Assembly: GCA_035541895.1 (NCBI GenBank) | Contig: DATKMK010000098.1 | Coordinates: forward strand, 62,001 to 126,000 | Source: DATKMK01 sp035541895 | Lineage (GTDB): Bacteria > Desulfobacterota > Binatia > HRBIN30 > JACQVA1 | Reading direction: 5' to 3' | DNA: 64,000 bases | Part shown: positions 62,931 through 64,000 of the stretch, in pieces | How the letters are laid out: every line of letters starts with the position of its first letter | Numbering within the stretch: the first letter of the stretch is position 1 | Notes under the pieces: model-generated | What the model saw: only the letters and a program-made list of their open reading frames with translations | What the model was told of the DNA's origin: nothing | Database searches by the model: none | Translations under genes and position numbers: made by a program

Positions 62931-64000
62931 CTACGGCGTCCAATTCCACGGCGGCCAATGGCACTCGCGATTGCGTTCGCGATTGACCATCGTCTGACAC
63001 AGCACGGCCTGACCGTGGTGGCACTGAAACTCCATCAAGAATGTCCGATGGGGATGATTCAAAGCTTCATTGCCAGGCTCGATCCGCTGAGTGTCGGCCA
63101 AGACCATGACGCTGTCGTTCGCCACACGGTTGCAATGGCGCTGAGCGAGGTGCTGCAAGATGCTGTGCTTGAGCGCGGGGCGATCGTCTTCCGGCACCTT
63201 GATCCAGCGGATGTCGTGAAGGTAGGCCTGCAGCAGCACGCCGCGCAGCGATGTCGGGAACATCGTCCGCGGGTTGATCGTCTCGCCGCGCGGGCCGTGG
63301 ATCACCGAGAGAACCTGGTTCGTTCCATACCAGTTCTTTTTGTCGATCCAGTTGAAGAGCTGGTAGTCCTGCGCGATGCCGGCCACCCACAAGACCGCGT
63401 AGGCTGGATGACTGAGGAAGCCGGCGACCGGCAGGCGCCGCGTCATCGCGATCGACAATACGATCAGCAGCGTCACCGCGACGCGACCGCCGCGGTCGGC
63501 GCGAGGTGCACGGGCCAACTCAACCGTCGTCTGCTGTGAGCCGAGCACCCATCGCATGATCTCATCGCGGAAGAACAACACGCCGCCGGCGAGACACGCG
63601 ATGTTGGCGAAGGGAATGCGCAAGGTGGCGATAATGCCCAGATGCAGGGCCAGCATGCACGCCAAACCCAGCCACTTCAGCGGGTGCCCCGGCCGCAGCA
63701 GCAACACGACCGGCAAGAGCGGTTCGATGACCAGCGCGGCGTACGTGCCGACTGCCAGCAGCCGGAGATGCTGCGGCCCCCATATATCGGGAAACCAGCC
63801 GATCGGAAGACGCACCGCGGCGTATAGTGCGAAGCCCTGCCACCACAGCGGACTTTCGAGCTTCCACAAGCCGGAAACGAGATAGAGCAGGCAGAGATTC
63901 CCCAACAGACAGTACACCGCGGTGCCGGGCACGGTGATCCGAATCCAGCGCTGCCAGCACTGCCGGCCTTCGCGCACCAGGTCGGGGACGTTCAACGTTC
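62931..64000 (-). CDS. HTTM-like multi-pass membrane protein, 5' end cut by window
   Basis: At least 356 residues are visible, with five or six hydrophobic helices (YCLLGNLCLLYLVSGLWKLE; LLAVGTYAALVIEPLLPVVL; WLGLACMLALHLGIIATLR; IACLAGGVLFF). The SGLWKLESPLWWQG segment after the first helix is typical of HTTM-domain proteins (vitamin K-dependent carboxylase-like membrane fold). A soluble C-terminal part of about 150 residues follows. The true start lies beyond the window. Function is unknown. Confidence 0.7.
   Translation of the reverse strand, partial: TLNVPDLVREGRQCWQRWIRITVPGTAVYCLLGNLCLLYLVSGLWKLESPLWWQGFALYAAVRLPIGWFPDIWGPQHLRLLAVGTYAALVIEPLLPVVLLLRPGHPLKWLGLACMLALHLGIIATLRIPFANIACLAGGVLFFRDEIMRWVLGSQQTTVELARAPRADRGGRVAVTLLIVLSIAMTRRLPVAGFLSHPAYAVLWVAGIAQDYQLFNWIDKKNWYGTNQVLSVIHGPRGETINPRTMFPTSLRGVLLQAYLHDIRWIKVPEDDRPALKHSILQHLAQRHCNRVANDSVMVLADTQRIEPGNEALNHPHRTFLMEFQCHHGQAVLCQTMVNRERNRECHWPPWNWTP

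Overview
The window is a GC-rich, densely coded bacterial chromosome segment. It has no rRNA, no insertion sequence and no CRISPR array. The gene content is Gram-negative and resembles deltaproteobacteria: GatCAB amidotransferase, ihfA beside pheST, lipobox lipoproteins, single-chain methylmalonyl-CoA mutase with MeaB, many CoA-ester enzymes (CoA transferases, thioesterases, acyl-CoA ligase, Ltp2-like aldolase with its DUF35 partner), a sulfotransferase, WS/DGAT, and secreted proteins with Thr/Pro-rich linkers and EF-hand pairs. An uncultured Binatota-type or deltaproteobacterium-like organism fits best. That placement is inference only, because no phylogenetic marker could be searched.

Layout. 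1-3.2 kb: a truncated thrH, a secreted FG-GAP propeller and a small regulator-like protein. 3.2-8.3 kb: surE, cysK and gatB/gatA/gatC. 8.4-8.7 kb: a decayed scar of a type I restriction locus, the hsdM start joined to the hsdR end. 8.7-19.5 kb: a phosphodiesterase-type hydrolase, a lipoprotein hydrolase, a MarR-ClC operon, a DUF2878-like membrane protein, an epimerase, a GH1 glycosidase, a MAPEG protein and malQ. 19.5-28.4 kb: an SDR, a fused MetX-MetW preceded by metY, a cytidylate-kinase-like protein, a CoA transferase, and a SahR-like ArsR/methyltransferase overlapping ahcY. This stretch forms a methionine/SAH module. 28.4-36.9 kb: a DUF4136 lipoprotein, a sulfotransferase, a DUF1214 protein, an acyl-CoA ligase, and meaB with the mutase. 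37-43.6 kb: a mucin-like secreted protein, sucC-sucD-ferredoxin-thioesterase, an Ltp2-like aldolase with DUF35, and a nitrilase-family amidohydrolase.

43.6-45.9 kb is accessory DNA. It holds a truncated nucleotidyltransferase with its small partner, an integron attC-like site placed 21 bp after an MDR reductase gene, and a 41-bp tandem repeat array. 45.9-52.6 kb: a CoA transferase, a metallo-beta-lactamase-fold protein, a zinc alcohol dehydrogenase, an EstB-type serine hydrolase and a beta-helix secreted protein. 52.8-60.2 kb: the conserved translation cluster tRNA-Val, thrS, rpmI, rplT, pheS, pheT, ihfA, merR, tRNA-Pro, all on the minus strand, with infC missing from its usual place. 60.4-64 kb: two thioesterases, a WS/DGAT acyltransferase and an HTTM-like membrane protein cut by the window end.

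At least four intergenic gaps hold elements made of short-period repeats (about 7-12 bp) arranged as two inverted arms. One forms the C-terminal codons of gatA. The most unusual features are these hairpin elements, the attC-linked cassette remnant, the restriction-locus scar, the metX-metW fusion and the missing infC.
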